DNA of 64,000 nucleotides from Clostridia bacterium (GCA_017503785.1 JAFVSK010000023.1:154433-218432), one strand, 5' to 3'; shown: positions 9,293 to 23,000, counted from the stretch's first letter. Notes: generated from the sequence alone by a model not told the origin. Program-made: numbers and translations.

Positions 9293-9313
9293 CCGATTGG
9301 TCAAGCCTGTTTT
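9281..9313. terminator. Bidirectional terminator after pflA
   Basis: AAACAGGCTTGACC (9281-9294) pairs perfectly with GGTCAAGCCTGTTT (9299-9312) around GATT. A related hairpin with the same core (GGCTTGACC / GGTCAAGCC) recurs at 10430-10460 beside spoVAC, as part of the duplication described there. Confidence 0.88.
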
Positions 9314-9314
9314 G

Positions 9315-9431
9315 TTAGAATAACGCGGTTATCCAATAAATGATCCCATACACCACGCTCGCCACCGTGCCGTAGACGATGACCGGGCCGGCGATGGAGA
9401 ACATTTTGGCACCGACACCGAGGACGAAGCC
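9315..9431 (-). pseudogene. Duplicated 3' end of spoVAC (gene fragment)
   Basis: These 117 bases match the last 117 bases of the intact spoVAC gene (10463-10579) with five mismatches by eye, including the stop codon. They encode the last 38 residues (FVLGVGAKMFSIAGPVIVYG and onward) with no start. The match ends abruptly after GAAGCC, where AT-rich DNA begins. With the hairpin copies at 9281 and 10430, this forms an imperfect direct repeat flanking the TIM-barrel gene, so it is a scar of an insertion or duplication. Confidence 0.85.
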
Positions 9432-9473
9432 TTCTGCTGCTGTCAATATAGGACACACCATTTTGGAAGAATA

Positions 9474-9502
9474 TTTACATTAAAACAGCGGTGTGGTATA
9501 AT
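9474..9502 (+). promoter_or_regulatory. Sigma-A promoter of the TIM-barrel gene
   Basis: TTTACA (9474-9479), a 17-base spacer and TATAAT (9497-9502) lie inside the AT-rich insert, so the cassette brings its own promoter. Confidence 0.8.
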
Positions 9503-9551
9503 GAAAGAAAGCAAGGGAAATATCAGTTATAAATAAGAAGGAGTAATCGCA

Positions 9552-10409
9552 ATGAAAATCTCAACCAACTTTATAAGATTTCATAATGAATTCGGCCTTA
9601 AAAACACAATAGATATTTTTTCTGATGCTGGTTTTGAAGGAATTGACTTTAATGCAGATTTAGAAGAGTACTATACAGATATTCATGACGAGGCGTTTTA
9701 TAAAAACATCAGAAAATACGCACAAGCTAAGGAAATCGTATTTGCGCAAACCCACGCTCCCTTTGGCTCAAGTTTTACCGAGGACGAAAAAACAAAAAAA
9801 CGGTTTGGTGAAATTGTAAAAAGCATGCAGCATTCCGCGTGGCTGGGTGCGAACATGATCGTGATCCATCCCTGCAATCATATATCCTATAAAGAAAATA
9901 ATAACTATGATTATATGATGGATTATAATCTTGACTTTTACAAAAAACTTATTCCGTATGCAGAAGAATATGAGATTAAGATTGCAATCGAAAATATCCC
10001 CAACTGCATCACCGAAACTCCAAAAGGACTGCTGGAACTGGTACACCAGCTTGATGATGAGGTGTTTACTGTATGCTATGATGTAGGGCACGCGAATATA
10101 TGTGGTCAAGATCCTGCCGATATGATAAAGGCGCTTGGAAAGCATATCGGCTGCACCCACATTCATGATAATGATGGAATCCATGATTCGCACACACTTC
10201 CGTACTATGGCACAATAGATTGGGAGCGTGTTATGAAGGCATTCGCAGAAATAGGATACGAAGGAAATCTAAATTACGAAGCAGGTCTGTTTGTAAACCG
10301 TGTACCCGTTGACTTAAGAAAAGAAAGTGCAAAATATATGGCTAGCGTAGGAAAATATCTTGTTGAAAGATATTGGCATTATAAAAATACGCAAAATACA
10401 GTGCTTTAA
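9552..10409 (+). CDS. Sugar phosphate isomerase/epimerase-like TIM-barrel protein
   Basis: A 285-residue protein of the xylose-isomerase-like TIM-barrel superfamily (AP endonuclease 2 family). Metal-site motifs in order are MIVIHPCNH, IKIAIENIPN, VCYDVGHANI and CTHIHDNDG, followed by a late acidic residue in NYEAGLF. These fit a sugar epimerase or isomerase, or inositol catabolism type enzyme; the substrate cannot be read. The ATG at 9552 follows AAGAAGGAG. Codon usage is strongly AT-ending, unlike both neighbours, and the gene sits between two copies of the spoVAC 3' end, so it was probably acquired recently as a single-gene cassette. Confidence 0.88.
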   Translation: MKISTNFIRFHNEFGLKNTIDIFSDAGFEGIDFNADLEEYYTDIHDEAFYKNIRKYAQAKEIVFAQTHAPFGSSFTEDEKTKKRFGEIVKSMQHSAWLGANMIVIHPCNHISYKENNNYDYMMDYNLDFYKKLIPYAEEYEIKIAIENIPNCITETPKGLLELVHQLDDEVFTVCYDVGHANICGQDPADMIKALGKHIGCTHIHDNDGIHDSHTLPYYGTIDWERVMKAFAEIGYEGNLNYEAGLFVNRVPVDLRKESAKYMASVGKYLVERYWHYKNTQNTVL

Positions 10410-10429
10410 ACATATGATTTGTTATGCAT

Positions 10430-10460
10430 AAAGGCTTGACCGATTTGGTCAAGCCTTTTT
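10430..10460. terminator. Terminator shared by the TIM-barrel gene and spoVAC
   Basis: AAAGGCTTGACC and GGTCAAGCCTTTTT pair around GATT. It is a diverged copy of the hairpin at 9281-9313, with a T-run on the plus strand. Confidence 0.8.
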
Positions 10461-10462
10461 CA

Positions 10463-10906
10463 TTAGAATAATGTGGTTATCCAATAAATGACCCCATACA
10501 CCACACTGGCCACCGTGCCGTAGACGATGACCGGGCCGGCGATGGAGAACATTTTGGCACCGACACCGAGGACGAAGCCCTCGCTTTTAAACTCCATTGC
10601 CGGGGAGGCCATGGAGTTGGCGAAACCCGTGATGGGCACCAGCGTGCCTGCGCCCGCATATTTGGCAATGTTATCGTACACGTTAAACGCCGTAAGCAGC
10701 ACGCTGACGGCGATAAGCGTCAGCGAACCGAGCAGGCGGGCATCTTGGTCTTTAAAGCCGGCGTTTTGCGCCAGCAGGATCACAACTTCGCCCAGCGCAC
10801 ACAGCAAGCCGCCTACCAAAAAGGCACACGTACAATCGCGAAGCAGCGGCGATTTTGGGGCGCGCTTTTTGGCGATACTTTGATATTGTTGTTTGGTGAT
10901 CTTCAC
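10463..10906 (-). CDS. spoVAC: Stage V sporulation protein AC (SpoVAC)
   Basis: A 147-residue integral membrane protein, the normal SpoVAC size. The family signature GAGTLVPITGFANS...SPAMEFKSEG, then GVGAKMFSIAGPVIVYG, is intact. SpoVAC is the mechanosensitive-type channel component of the SpoVA complex that passes Ca-DPA across the spore inner membrane. The start is GTG 10906 with GGGAG upstream; the nearby ATG at 10911 runs into a stop. It is monocistronic here, separated from spoVAD, with a sigma-G-like promoter upstream. Its last 117 bases are duplicated at 9315-9431. Confidence 0.93.
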   Translation of the reverse strand: MKITKQQYQSIAKKRAPKSPLLRDCTCAFLVGGLLCALGEVVILLAQNAGFKDQDARLLGSLTLIAVSVLLTAFNVYDNIAKYAGAGTLVPITGFANSMASPAMEFKSEGFVLGVGAKMFSIAGPVIVYGTVASVVYGVIYWITTLF

Positions 10907-10926
10907 GACATATCACTCCCTGCGGA

Positions 10927-10955
10927 TAGTATGTCATGAACACTTGACAATATAC
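10927..10955 (-). promoter_or_regulatory. Candidate sigma-G promoter of spoVAC
   Basis: On the minus strand, GTATA (10955-10951), a 17-base spacer and CATACTA (10933-10927) match the sigma-G -35 and -10 hexamers exactly; the spacer is one base shorter than usual. Confidence 0.55.
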
Positions 10956-10956
10956 A

Positions 10957-10989
10957 AAAAACGGACAGCCGAGGCTGCCCGTTTTTTAT
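10957..10989 (-). terminator. Intrinsic terminator of the proBAC/PTS operon
   Basis: CGGGCAGCC and GGCTGTCCG pair (one mismatch), with a run of T on the minus strand. It separates the five-gene operon from the spoVAC promoter. Confidence 0.85.
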
Positions 10990-12062
10990 TACGCGTTCAG
11001 TTTTAAATCGTTTTCGCGGATCCAGCCGATCTTGCGCAGCGGCAGGCTGATGAGCCACGTGAGCACGGCCGGCAGCACCACGCAAATGAGCAGCAGACCG
11101 ATCCAATCCATCGTGGTGGGTGTGATGGCGGCCACGCCCTCCACCGTGGGGGCAACCCAGCCCGTCCACACGCCGATGGGGCCGCACAGGCCACAGGTGC
11201 CCATGCCGGAATTGACGGCGGCTCCGTTCATTTGCAGTTTAAACACGCAGGTGGCGATGGGGCCCGTGATGGCCGAGGCCAGCGTGGGCGGGATCCAGAT
11301 GCGGGGGTTACGCACAATGTTGCCCATTTGCAGCATGCTGGTACCAAGTCCCTGCGACACCAAGCCGCCCCAGCGGTTTTCGCGGAAGCTCATGACCGCA
11401 AAGCCCACCATTTGGGCGCAGCAACCGGCTACCGCCGCGCCGCCTGCCAAGCCGGTGAGACCGAGGCTTGCGCAAATGGCCGCACTGGAAATGGGCAAGG
11501 TGAGCGCAATGCCCACCAGCACCGAAACTACGATGCCCATCCAGAAGGGAGCGAGCTCGGTGGCCTGCTTGATGAGCGTGCCGAACGCGCTGGCTGCCGT
11601 GCCGATGGGCGGCGCAATGAGCATAGCGAGTGCCACGCCCGAGAAAATGGTAACGGCGGGGGTTACCAAAATATCGACCTTGGTGGTCTTGCTGACCAGT
11701 TTGCCCAGTTCGGCAGCGATCAGCGCGATCACATACACAGCAAGAGGACCGCCGGCTCCGCCCTCAATATTGGCGGCATAGCCGACAGCGGCTAACGAAA
11801 ACAGCACCATCGGCGGTGCTTTCAGCGCATGGCCGATCGCCACCGCCATGGCCGGGCCGGATACTGCTGCTGCGTAGGTTCCGATCTCGACCAAAAGCTC
11901 CACGCCGAGCTGCTGACCCAGCGTTTTGATGATGGTACCGATGAGCAACGAGCAGAACAAGCCCTGCGCCATGGCACCCATGGCATCAATGAAATAGCGC
12001 TTGAGCGAGAACTCAATACCTTGACGTTTTAAAAACGCCGCGAACCGTTCCTTTGCTGACAT
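10989..12062 (-). CDS. PTS_EIIC_2-family membrane permease (PfoR-like)
   Basis: A 357-residue polytopic membrane protein of the PTS_EIIC_2 family, related to Clostridium PfoR. About ten hydrophobic segments are visible, with conserved GHALKAPPMVL, AVGYAANIEGGAGGPLAVY and MQMNG-like glycine-rich loops (LQMNGAAVNSGMGTCGLCGP). No EIIA or EIIB domain is fused or adjacent, so phosphotransfer-coupled sugar uptake is not proven. The ATG at 12062 has AAGGAG at 9 bases; the ATG nine bases earlier overlaps the ribosome site. It is the last gene of the operon after proC (13-base gap), which hints at a substrate or osmotic link to proline. That link is inference. Confidence 0.82.
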   Translation of the reverse strand: MSAKERFAAFLKRQGIEFSLKRYFIDAMGAMAQGLFCSLLIGTIIKTLGQQLGVELLVEIGTYAAAVSGPAMAVAIGHALKAPPMVLFSLAAVGYAANIEGGAGGPLAVYVIALIAAELGKLVSKTTKVDILVTPAVTIFSGVALAMLIAPPIGTAASAFGTLIKQATELAPFWMGIVVSVLVGIALTLPISSAAICASLGLTGLAGGAAVAGCCAQMVGFAVMSFRENRWGGLVSQGLGTSMLQMGNIVRNPRIWIPPTLASAITGPIATCVFKLQMNGAAVNSGMGTCGLCGPIGVWTGWVAPTVEGVAAITPTTMDWIGLLLICVVLPAVLTWLISLPLRKIGWIRENDLKLNA

Positions 12063-12075
12063 AGTTGACATCTCC

Positions 12076-12879
12076 TTATTGTTTGCCGAGTTCCTTGGTA
12101 CGTGTGAAGGCCGCATCCACAGCACCCATTACCGTGCCGCGGAATGCACCGTCCTCCAACGCGTGCACGCCTGCAATGGTACTGCCGCCGGGACTGCACA
12201 CGGCATCCTTCAATTCGCCGGGATGGCGGCCGTCGGTGAGCACCATTTTTGCTGCACCGCTCACGGTCTGTGCCGCATAGCGGAGGGCTTTATCACGAGG
12301 CAGACCGCATTCAACGCCGCCGTCTGCCAACGCTTCGATGAATTGATAAACAAACGCAGGGCCACAGCCCGAAAGGGCGCTGCCCGCATCAATCAACTGT
12401 TCGGGTAAGCGGTCGAACGAGCCGGCCGCACGCATTAAGTGCAAAAACGCCGTTTCGTCGGCTTCGGTGACCAAACCGTTGACCGTGTACAAAATCATAC
12501 CCTCGCCAAGGGAGGCAGGGGTGTTGGGCATGATGCGAATAACGGGCAGCTCGGCACCCAGCCACGCGGTGATGGTGTCTATCGTAACGCCTGCGGCCAT
12601 GCTGACGAGCACCACGTCGTTACGCTCGCGCAAAGCAGCAGCCAACTCGCCCACGACGGCGCCCAGCACCTGCGGCTTTACGCCCAAAAACACAAAGCGG
12701 CAATCGCTCGCCACGGCAGCGTTATCCCCTGCCGTACAGCCGCATTGTGCGGCCAAGGCGGCGGCTTTGGCCGCATCGCCGTCGGACAGCAGCACCGCCG
12801 TGTTGGTTTTGCACGCGGCCGAAGCCAGCGCGCCGCCCATATTGCCGGTGCCGATAAATCCTGCGATATACTTGCTCAT
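12076..12879 (-). CDS. proC: Pyrroline-5-carboxylate reductase
   Basis: A 267-residue NAD(P)H-dependent reductase performing the last step of proline synthesis. The Rossmann motif GFIGTGNMGGALA is at residues 7-19 (IAGFIGTGNMGGAL), the central MPNTPASLGEGM matches the family signature, and the C-terminal dimer domain carries LSGCGPAFVYQFIEALADGG and the conserved VCSPGGSTIAG. The start is ATG 12879 with GGAG at 8 bases. It lies 12 bases after proA in the proB-proA-proC order. Confidence 0.97.
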   Translation of the reverse strand: MSKYIAGFIGTGNMGGALASAACKTNTAVLLSDGDAAKAAALAAQCGCTAGDNAAVASDCRFVFLGVKPQVLGAVVGELAAALRERNDVVLVSMAAGVTIDTITAWLGAELPVIRIMPNTPASLGEGMILYTVNGLVTEADETAFLHLMRAAGSFDRLPEQLIDAGSALSGCGPAFVYQFIEALADGGVECGLPRDKALRYAAQTVSGAAKMVLTDGRHPGELKDAVCSPGGSTIAGVHALEDGAFRGTVMGAVDAAFTRTKELGKQ

Positions 12880-12891
12880 TGCAATCACTCC

Positions 12892-14133
12892 TTATCGGAT
12901 CTGTCCGTTACCACGGACGACGTATTTATACGTAGTCAGCTCGCGAAGACCCATGGGGCCGCGGGCGTGCAGCTTTTGGGTGGAAATGCCGATCTCGCAG
13001 CCCAAGCCGAATTCGCCGCCGTCGGTAAACCGTGTGGAGGCATTGACGTACACCGCCGCACTGTCGACCGCCGCCACAAAGCGGTCGGCCACCGCCGCAT
13101 CTTCGGTGATGACAGCATCGCTGTGACCGGTGGAATGTGCGGCAACGTGCTCAATAGCGGCCTCGACGTCGTCTACCACCGCTACGGCAAGAATGTAATC
13201 TAAAAATTCGGTGTCGAAGTCGCGCTCGCTCGCGGGCGTACCCGCAATGATGGCGGCGGCGCGTTCATCCAACCGAAGCTCGACAGGCTGCTCGCGGTTG
13301 GTAAGCCGCTCGCGCAGGCGCGGCAAAAACGTATCGGCAATAGCTTTATGTACCAAGCAGACCTCCTCGGCGTTGCACACCGAGGGACGGCTGGTTTTGG
13401 CGTTTTCAATAATGTTCAACGCTTTCTCAACATCGGCGGCGGCATCCACGTACACGTGGCAGATGCCCGTGCCGGTTTCGATGCACGGAACGGTGGCGTT
13501 TTCGACGCAGGCGCGGATGAGACCTGCACCGCCGCGGGGAATGAGCAGATCGACGTAGCCCACGGCAGTCATCAGCTCGTTGGCACTTTGGCGAGTGGTA
13601 TCGCGCACCAGTTGGATCATATCCTCACAGATGCCGCATTGCTTTAACCCGGCACGCAGCGCCTCGGCAATGGCCAACGACGACCGAAACGCTTCCTTAC
13701 CGCCGCGCAGCACGCACACGTTGCCGCTCTTAAATGCCAGCACCGCCGCATCCGAGGTGACGTTGGGACGGCTTTCGTAGATCATGGCCGTAACGCCGAT
13801 GGGTACGCTGAGTTTTTCTATGTGCAGGCCGTTTTCACGGTCGATGCGCTCCAGCACGCGACCCACCGGATCGGGCAACGCCGCGACCTGACGAATACCG
13901 TCGGCCATGGCGGCGATGCGAGCGGGGGTTAGTGCCAAGCGGTCGAGCATGACGGTGGACAAGGTGCCGCGGGCGGCCTCCATGTCGGCAGCGTTGGCTT
14001 CCAGAATGGCTTCGGTGTGCGCAAGCAGCGACTCGGCCATGACCTCCAGCGCTTGATTTTTTTGTTCGGTGGTGAGGCGGGATGCCTCACGGCAGGCGGC
14101 CTTGGCCGCTTTTAAAATCTCCTGCGTTGTCAT
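12892..14133 (-). CDS. proA: Gamma-glutamyl phosphate reductase (glutamate-5-semialdehyde dehydrogenase)
   Basis: A 413-residue member of the ALDH superfamily that reduces glutamyl-5-phosphate to the semialdehyde. Key motifs are [41 protein letters not shown] and [11 protein letters not shown], which carries the catalytic cysteine. The start ATG 14133 overlaps the proB stop by 4 bases (ATGA), so translation is coupled and the kinase and reductase can form the usual complex that protects the labile phosphate. Confidence 0.97.
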   Translation of the reverse strand: MTTQEILKAAKAACREASRLTTEQKNQALEVMAESLLAHTEAILEANAADMEAARGTLSTVMLDRLALTPARIAAMADGIRQVAALPDPVGRVLERIDRENGLHIEKLSVPIGVTAMIYESRPNVTSDAAVLAFKSGNVCVLRGGKEAFRSSLAIAEALRAGLKQCGICEDMIQLVRDTTRQSANELMTAVGYVDLLIPRGGAGLIRACVENATVPCIETGTGICHVYVDAAADVEKALNIIENAKTSRPSVCNAEEVCLVHKAIADTFLPRLRERLTNREQPVELRLDERAAAIIAGTPASERDFDTEFLDYILAVAVVDDVEAAIEHVAAHSTGHSDAVITEDAAVADRFVAAVDSAAVYVNASTRFTDGGEFGLGCEIGISTQKLHARGPMGLRELTTYKYVVRGNGQIR

Positions 14134-14906
14134 ACGGCACACCCTTTCCCCACAAAGCGTGTGCCCACACGCTCGCCGTCGGTAATGCGGTAGAGCACCT
14201 CGGGGTCGGCGCCGTTGGCGATGACCATATCAATGCCTGCCTCTACGGCAAGCTGCGCCGCATGCAGCTTGGTGGCCATGCCACCCGTGCCCAGCGACGA
14301 GCCGGCACCGCCTGCCAGCGCCAACACCTCCTCATCCACGGCATTGACCACGGGGATGAGCTTGGCATCGGGATGGGTGTGAGGGTCGGCATCGTACAAG
14401 CCGTCGATATCCGACAGCAAAATCAGCAGATCGGCGTTCGCGTTGACGGCGACGATAGCCCCCAGCGAATCGTTATCACCGATGCTGATCTCTTCGGTGG
14501 CGACGGTGTCGTTTTCGTTAATGATGGGCAGCGCACCCAGCTCCAGCAAACGGAACAGCGTGCGGTGGAAATTTTCGCGGCGCTCCTCATCGCGCAGATC
14601 GGCACCGGTGAGCAGAATTTGCGCAACGGTGTGATGATACTCGGAGAACAGCTTGTCGTAGGTGTACATCAGCTCGCACTGGCCCACGGCGGCGGCCGCC
14701 TGCTTGGTGGCCATGTCGGTGGGGCGCGATTTCAGCGACAGCTTGCCCACACCCATGCCGATGGCACCCGAGGACACCAAAATGACCTCGTGGCCGGCGT
14801 TCTTTAAATCACTCATTACCTTGCACAACAACTCCACGCGGCGAATGTTGAGCTGCCCCGTGGTGTGTGCCAAGGTGGAGGTACCTATTTTAATAACGAT
14901 ACGCAT
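14130..14906 (-). CDS. proB: Glutamate 5-kinase, short form without PUA domain
   Basis: A 258-residue amino acid kinase that phosphorylates glutamate, the first and feedback-inhibited step of proline synthesis. Visible motifs are VIKIGTSTL at the N-terminus, [32 protein letters not shown]-like [12 protein letters not shown] and [12 protein letters not shown]. The C-terminal PUA domain of E. coli ProB is absent, as is common in some Firmicutes. It is the second gene of the operon, 14 bases after the serine hydrolase gene. Confidence 0.96.
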   Translation of the reverse strand: MRIVIKIGTSTLAHTTGQLNIRRVELLCKVMSDLKNAGHEVILVSSGAIGMGVGKLSLKSRPTDMATKQAAAAVGQCELMYTYDKLFSEYHHTVAQILLTGADLRDEERRENFHRTLFRLLELGALPIINENDTVATEEISIGDNDSLGAIVAVNANADLLILLSDIDGLYDADPHTHPDAKLIPVVNAVDEEVLALAGGAGSSLGTGGMATKLHAAQLAVEAGIDMVIANGADPEVLYRITDGERVGTRFVGKGCAV

Positions 14907-14920
14907 GAAGCATGCCCCTT

Positions 14921-15922
14921 TCAGTCGGCGTGAAATGCGGTGTGAAGGATATCGATTTGCTTGGCCAATTCGTGATAGGCTGTCATGGAGGCGGCGGCAA
15001 ACGGTTCCAGCGAGGTGGCCACCGCCAGCACGAACGGCTGCTCGGCGTAGACGATAGCGCCGTCGTGGAACGCGTTTTCGATATTTTTGGTGTCGCCGTA
15101 TTTATGGGCGACCGTGTATTTATTGCGGTAGGCCTCGACCAGCTGGCTTTCCTCGGAGGTGGAGGTCATCCATGTTTTAAGGCGCTTGGCATCTTCGCTG
15201 CCGGTTTCGAGGAACTTGGCGATATCGGCCATGTACAAGCCGATATCCCGCGCCGACAGATAACCAAACCGCGGCCGCGGATAGGTGAGCACGCAATTGC
15301 TGTTCGCATTGGCCTTAATGCCGAGCTCTGCGGCGTAGGTGTTGAACTCCTTAAAGCCGAAGCGCTTATTTAACATATAATAAGCGGTATTGTCGCTGTA
15401 GCGGATGGCGTTCTCCATCAGCTGATCGACGGTGAACTGCGTGCCTGCCGGCTCCTTATCCACCACGCCCGAGCCGCCCTGCTTATCGGACGAGAGCATG
15501 GTGAGTTTTTCCGAGCCGTCGATACCGCTCGCCAGCAGCCACTTGACATACGGCGCTTTAATAACGCTGGCGGCTTGATAGGCGCGGTCGGCACGGTATT
15601 CAACGGAATAGCCGCTTTCGAGGTCGTAGTAGTAAAAGGAGATCTGACCGTTGTGAGTTTTGCAAAGCTGCTCCAGCTGTTGCAGGGCTGCCTTGGCCTC
15701 TGCCCGCTCCACCGGCATATTCACCAGCAGCGAAGTGCTGTTGGCTGCCGTGCTGGTTTTTATGGGCATACGCGTGGTAGTTGTGGTGGGCACCGTGGTG
15801 GTGACCGTGGTGGTCGACAAAGCGGGCTCCTGCGGCTCACCTTTGCGGCCGCGAAGCAACAGGCCGAGCATCAGGGCTAAAATTACCGCTAACACACAAG
15901 CACTGGCAACCAGTTTTTTCAA
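14921..15922 (-). CDS. Exported class A beta-lactamase-like serine hydrolase
   Basis: A 333-residue protein with an N-terminal signal or membrane anchor (residues 4-22), a Thr-rich linker (about 37-60) and a beta-lactamase/transpeptidase-like domain. Catalytic motifs are S119-x-x-K122 (ASVIK), the SDN motif at 176-178 (YSDNTAYY) and HKYG in place of KTG. The linker suggests extension through the cell wall. It could be a peptidoglycan-active hydrolase or a class A lactamase relative; the domain has no clear omega-loop ExxLN, so resistance is not claimed. It heads the operon with proB. The reason for that pairing is not evident. Confidence 0.82.
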   Translation of the reverse strand: MKKLVASACVLAVILALMLGLLLRGRKGEPQEPALSTTTVTTTVPTTTTTRMPIKTSTAANSTSLLVNMPVERAEAKAALQQLEQLCKTHNGQISFYYYDLESGYSVEYRADRAYQAASVIKAPYVKWLLASGIDGSEKLTMLSSDKQGGSGVVDKEPAGTQFTVDQLMENAIRYSDNTAYYMLNKRFGFKEFNTYAAELGIKANANSNCVLTYPRPRFGYLSARDIGLYMADIAKFLETGSEDAKRLKTWMTSTSEESQLVEAYRNKYTVAHKYGDTKNIENAFHDGAIVYAEQPFVLAVATSLEPFAAASMTAYHELAKQIDILHTAFHAD

Positions 15923-16079
15923 GACGGCGACCCTCTTTCTGATACGAATTAAACAACGGAGCCGGGCGTTTCACACCCTTGTTTTCCGTGAGATTTCACA
16001 AATCGCGGAAGCAGCTTTTGGCGAGCTCGGGTAAAAACGGAAAAATATATAAAAAAACCTGCCAATTCTCAAAAAAACA

Positions 16080-16108
16080 TTGACAAAGGCAGTTAAATCC
16101 TGTATTAT
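16080..16108 (+). promoter_or_regulatory. Sigma-A promoter of rpoBC
   Basis: TTGACA (16080-16085), 17 bases and TATTAT (16103-16108), preceded by TG (extended -10). Confidence 0.85.
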
Positions 16109-16255
16109 AGTATACTGCACAACCAGCGAAGACCCCCAAAAGATACCAGTAAAATTGTAGCACAAACGCTCACAAATTGCAAGTGCTTTTTTCAGTCTTC
16201 GCCGGAACACTTGGTGGTAACACCGCGGAATAAAGAACAGGAGTGATGGAAGCCT
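16109..16255 (+). promoter_or_regulatory. rpoB leader with possible attenuator
   Basis: The 147-base untranslated leader holds a long-range pair GCGAAGAC (16126-16133) with GTCTTCGC (16195-16202). Nested inside it is a short stem AGCAC (16159-16163) with GTGCT (16183-16187) that runs into six T (16187-16192), which could act as a weak terminator. No rplJL genes lie upstream, so this leader would be the local control point for RNA polymerase subunits. Function is inferred from structure only. Confidence 0.4.
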
Positions 16256-19984
<3,729 letters not shown>

Positions 19985-20003
19985 GAGAGGGGGCTGAATT
20001 ACT

Positions 20004-23000
20004 ATGATGGAATTTAACGTTTTCGATTCGATCAAGATCGGTCTTGCCTCCCCCGAGCAAATTCGCGAGTGGTCCTACGGCGAAGTGAAGAAGCCGGAGA
20101 CCATCAACTATCGCACGCTCAAGCCCGAACGCGACGGCTTGTTCTGCGAGCGCATCTTCGGGCCTACCAAGGACTGGGAATGCCATTGCGGTAAGTACAA
20201 GCGTATTCGCTACAAGGGCAAGATCTGCGACCGCTGCGGCGTTGAAGTAACGCGCGCAAAGGTGCGCCGCGAACGTATGGGCCACATTGAATTGGCGGCT
20301 CCCGTATCGCACATTTGGTATTTCAAGGGTATTCCCTCTCGCATGGGCCTGCTGCTGGAGATCTCTCCCCGCTTGCTGGAGCAGGTGCTGTATTTCACCT
20401 CGTATATCGTGGTGGATCCCGGCGATACGCCGCTGGCAGCAAAGCAGGTGCTGAGCGAAAAGGATTATCGCGATATGCGCGAAAAGTATGAGGATGATTT
20501 CGATGCCGGTATGGGCGCCGAATACATTCAGAAGCTTCTCGCTGCACTCGACTTGGAGAAGCTGTCTGAAGAACTGAAGGAAGAACTGGAAAGCGCTACC
20601 GGCCAAAAGCGCGCACGCTTGCTGAAGCGCTTGGAGGTTGTGGAGTCGTTCCGCTTGTCGGGTAACCGCCCCGAGTGGATGATCATGGACGTTATTCCGG
20701 TTATTCCGCCGGATATTCGCCCGATGGTTCAGCTGGACGGCGGCCGTTTTGCCACCTCCGACCTGAACGATCTGTACCGCCGCGTGATCAACCGCAACAA
20801 CCGTTTGAAGAAAATGTTGGAGCTGGGCGCGCCGGATATCATTGTTCGCAACGAAAAGCGTATGCTGCAGGAAGCGGTGGACGCGCTGATCGATAACGGC
20901 CGCCGCGGCCGTCCGGTCACCGGCCCGAACAACCGCTCGCTGAAGTCGCTGTCGGATATGCTGAAGGGTAAGCAGGGTCGCTTCCGTCAGAACCTGCTGG
21001 GTAAGCGTGTTGACTACTCCGGCCGTTCGGTTATCGTTGTCGGCCCCGAGCTGAAAATGTATCAGTGCGGTCTGCCTAAGGAAATGGCGCTGGAGCTGTT
21101 TAAGCCCTTCGTGATGAAGCGCTTGGTGGAGACCGGTGCTGCCGGTAACATCAAATCTGCCCGTAAGATGGTGGATCGCGTGCGTCCCGAGGTGTGGGAT
21201 GCGCTGGAGATCGTCATTAAAGACCATCCCGTTATGCTCAACCGTGCACCTACCCTGCACCGTTTGGGTATTCAGGCCTTTGAGCCCGTGCTGGTGGAAG
21301 GCCGCGCCATTAAGCTGCATCCGCTGGCCTGTACCGCCTTTAACGCCGACTTCGACGGCGACCAGATGGCTGTGCACGTGCCGCTGTCGGCCGAAGCTCA
21401 GGCCGAGGCTCGCTTCCTGATGCTGGCTGCCGGTAACCTGTTGAAGCCGTCCGACGGACGCCCGGTTACCGTTCCCACGCAGGATATGGTGCTTGGTTCC
21501 TACTACCTCACCATTGAGAAGCCCGGCGAGCCCGGCGAAGGCAAGACCTTCCGCGATGAGAACGAGGCCATGATGGCCTACTCCGACGGCGTGATCGGCT
21601 TGCATGCCAAGATCCGTGTGCGCCGCACGCTGGAGATCGACGGACAGAAGATGTCGCGCATTGTGGAAACCACCATCGGCCGCATCATCTTCAACCAGCC
21701 CGTTCCGCAGGATCTGGGTCTGGTGGAGCGTAAAAATCCCGAGGATCTGTTCCTCTATGAGGTCAACTACAAGGTTGGCAAGAAGCAGCTGTCGCAGATC
21801 ATTGACAAGTGCATTAAGGTGCACGGTCCCGCCCGTACCTCTGAAGTGCTGGATGCCATTAAGGCCCAGGGCTACAAGTACTCCACGAAGGGTGCTTTGA
21901 CGGTGGCGGTTGTGGATGCCTCCATCCCGCCCGAGAAGAAGCAGCTCATTGCCGAGGCTGAGGCCACGGTGGATCAGATCACCGATCTGTACAACCAGGG
22001 CTTGCTGTCCGACGAGGAGCGTTACCAGATGGTTATCCGCACCTGGAACGACACCACCGACAAGGTTACCGCTGCTCTGAACAGCAACATGGATCCGTTC
22101 AACCCCATCTACATGATGTCCGACTCCGGTGCTCGTGGCTCGATTGCCCAGATCCGTCAGTTGGCCGGTATGCGCGGTCTGATCGCCAACACCTCCGGTC
22201 GTACCATTGAGGTGCCGATCCGTGCAAACTACCGTGAAGGCTTGAACATTTTGGAATACTTCATCTCGTCGCGTGGTGCTCGTAAGGGCTTGGCGGATAC
22301 CGCTCTGCGTACCGCTGACTCCGGTTACCTCACCCGCCGCTTGGTTGACGTTTCGCAGGATGTTATCATCCGCGAGGACGATTGCGGCACGCACGAGGGT
22401 ATCGAGGTTTACGATATCAAGGACGGCAAGGAAATGATCGAGCCGTTGACCGAGCGTTTGGTCGGCCGTTATTTGGCAGAGGACTTTGTGGATCCTGCCA
22501 CCGGCGAAGTGATCGTTGACCGCCACACCATGATGAACGACCGCATTGCCAAGATGCTGGTGAACGACTACGGCGTTGAGCGCATTAAGATCCGTTCGGT
22601 GCTCACCTGCCAGGCCAAGCACGGCGTTTGCGCCAAGTGCTACGGTTCGAACCTGGCCACGGTGGATCCCGTTACGGTTGGCGAGGCTGTGGGTATCATT
22701 GCTGCTCAGTCCATCGGTGAACCCGGTACGCAGCTGACGATGCGTACCTTCCACACCGGTGGTGTTGCCTCCGCTGAAGATATCACGCAGGGTCTTCCCC
22801 GCGTTGAGGAACTGTTCGAAGGCCGCAAGCCGAAGTCGCTGGCTATCATCTCCGAGATCGACGGCGTTGTCCGCTTGGGCGAGGAGAAGAAAAAGCGCGT
22901 GATCTACGTAACCTCCACCGATCCCGAGAACGTGGACGAACGCAGCTATCCCATTTCGTTCGGTTCGCGTATTCGCGTGCAGGAGGGCGACGTGGTGAAG

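Noticed and set aside
14921-15922. Beta-lactam resistance gene
   Set aside because: SxxK and SDN motifs are present, but KTG is replaced by HKYG and the omega-loop glutamate motif is not visible; the operon is proline biosynthesis.
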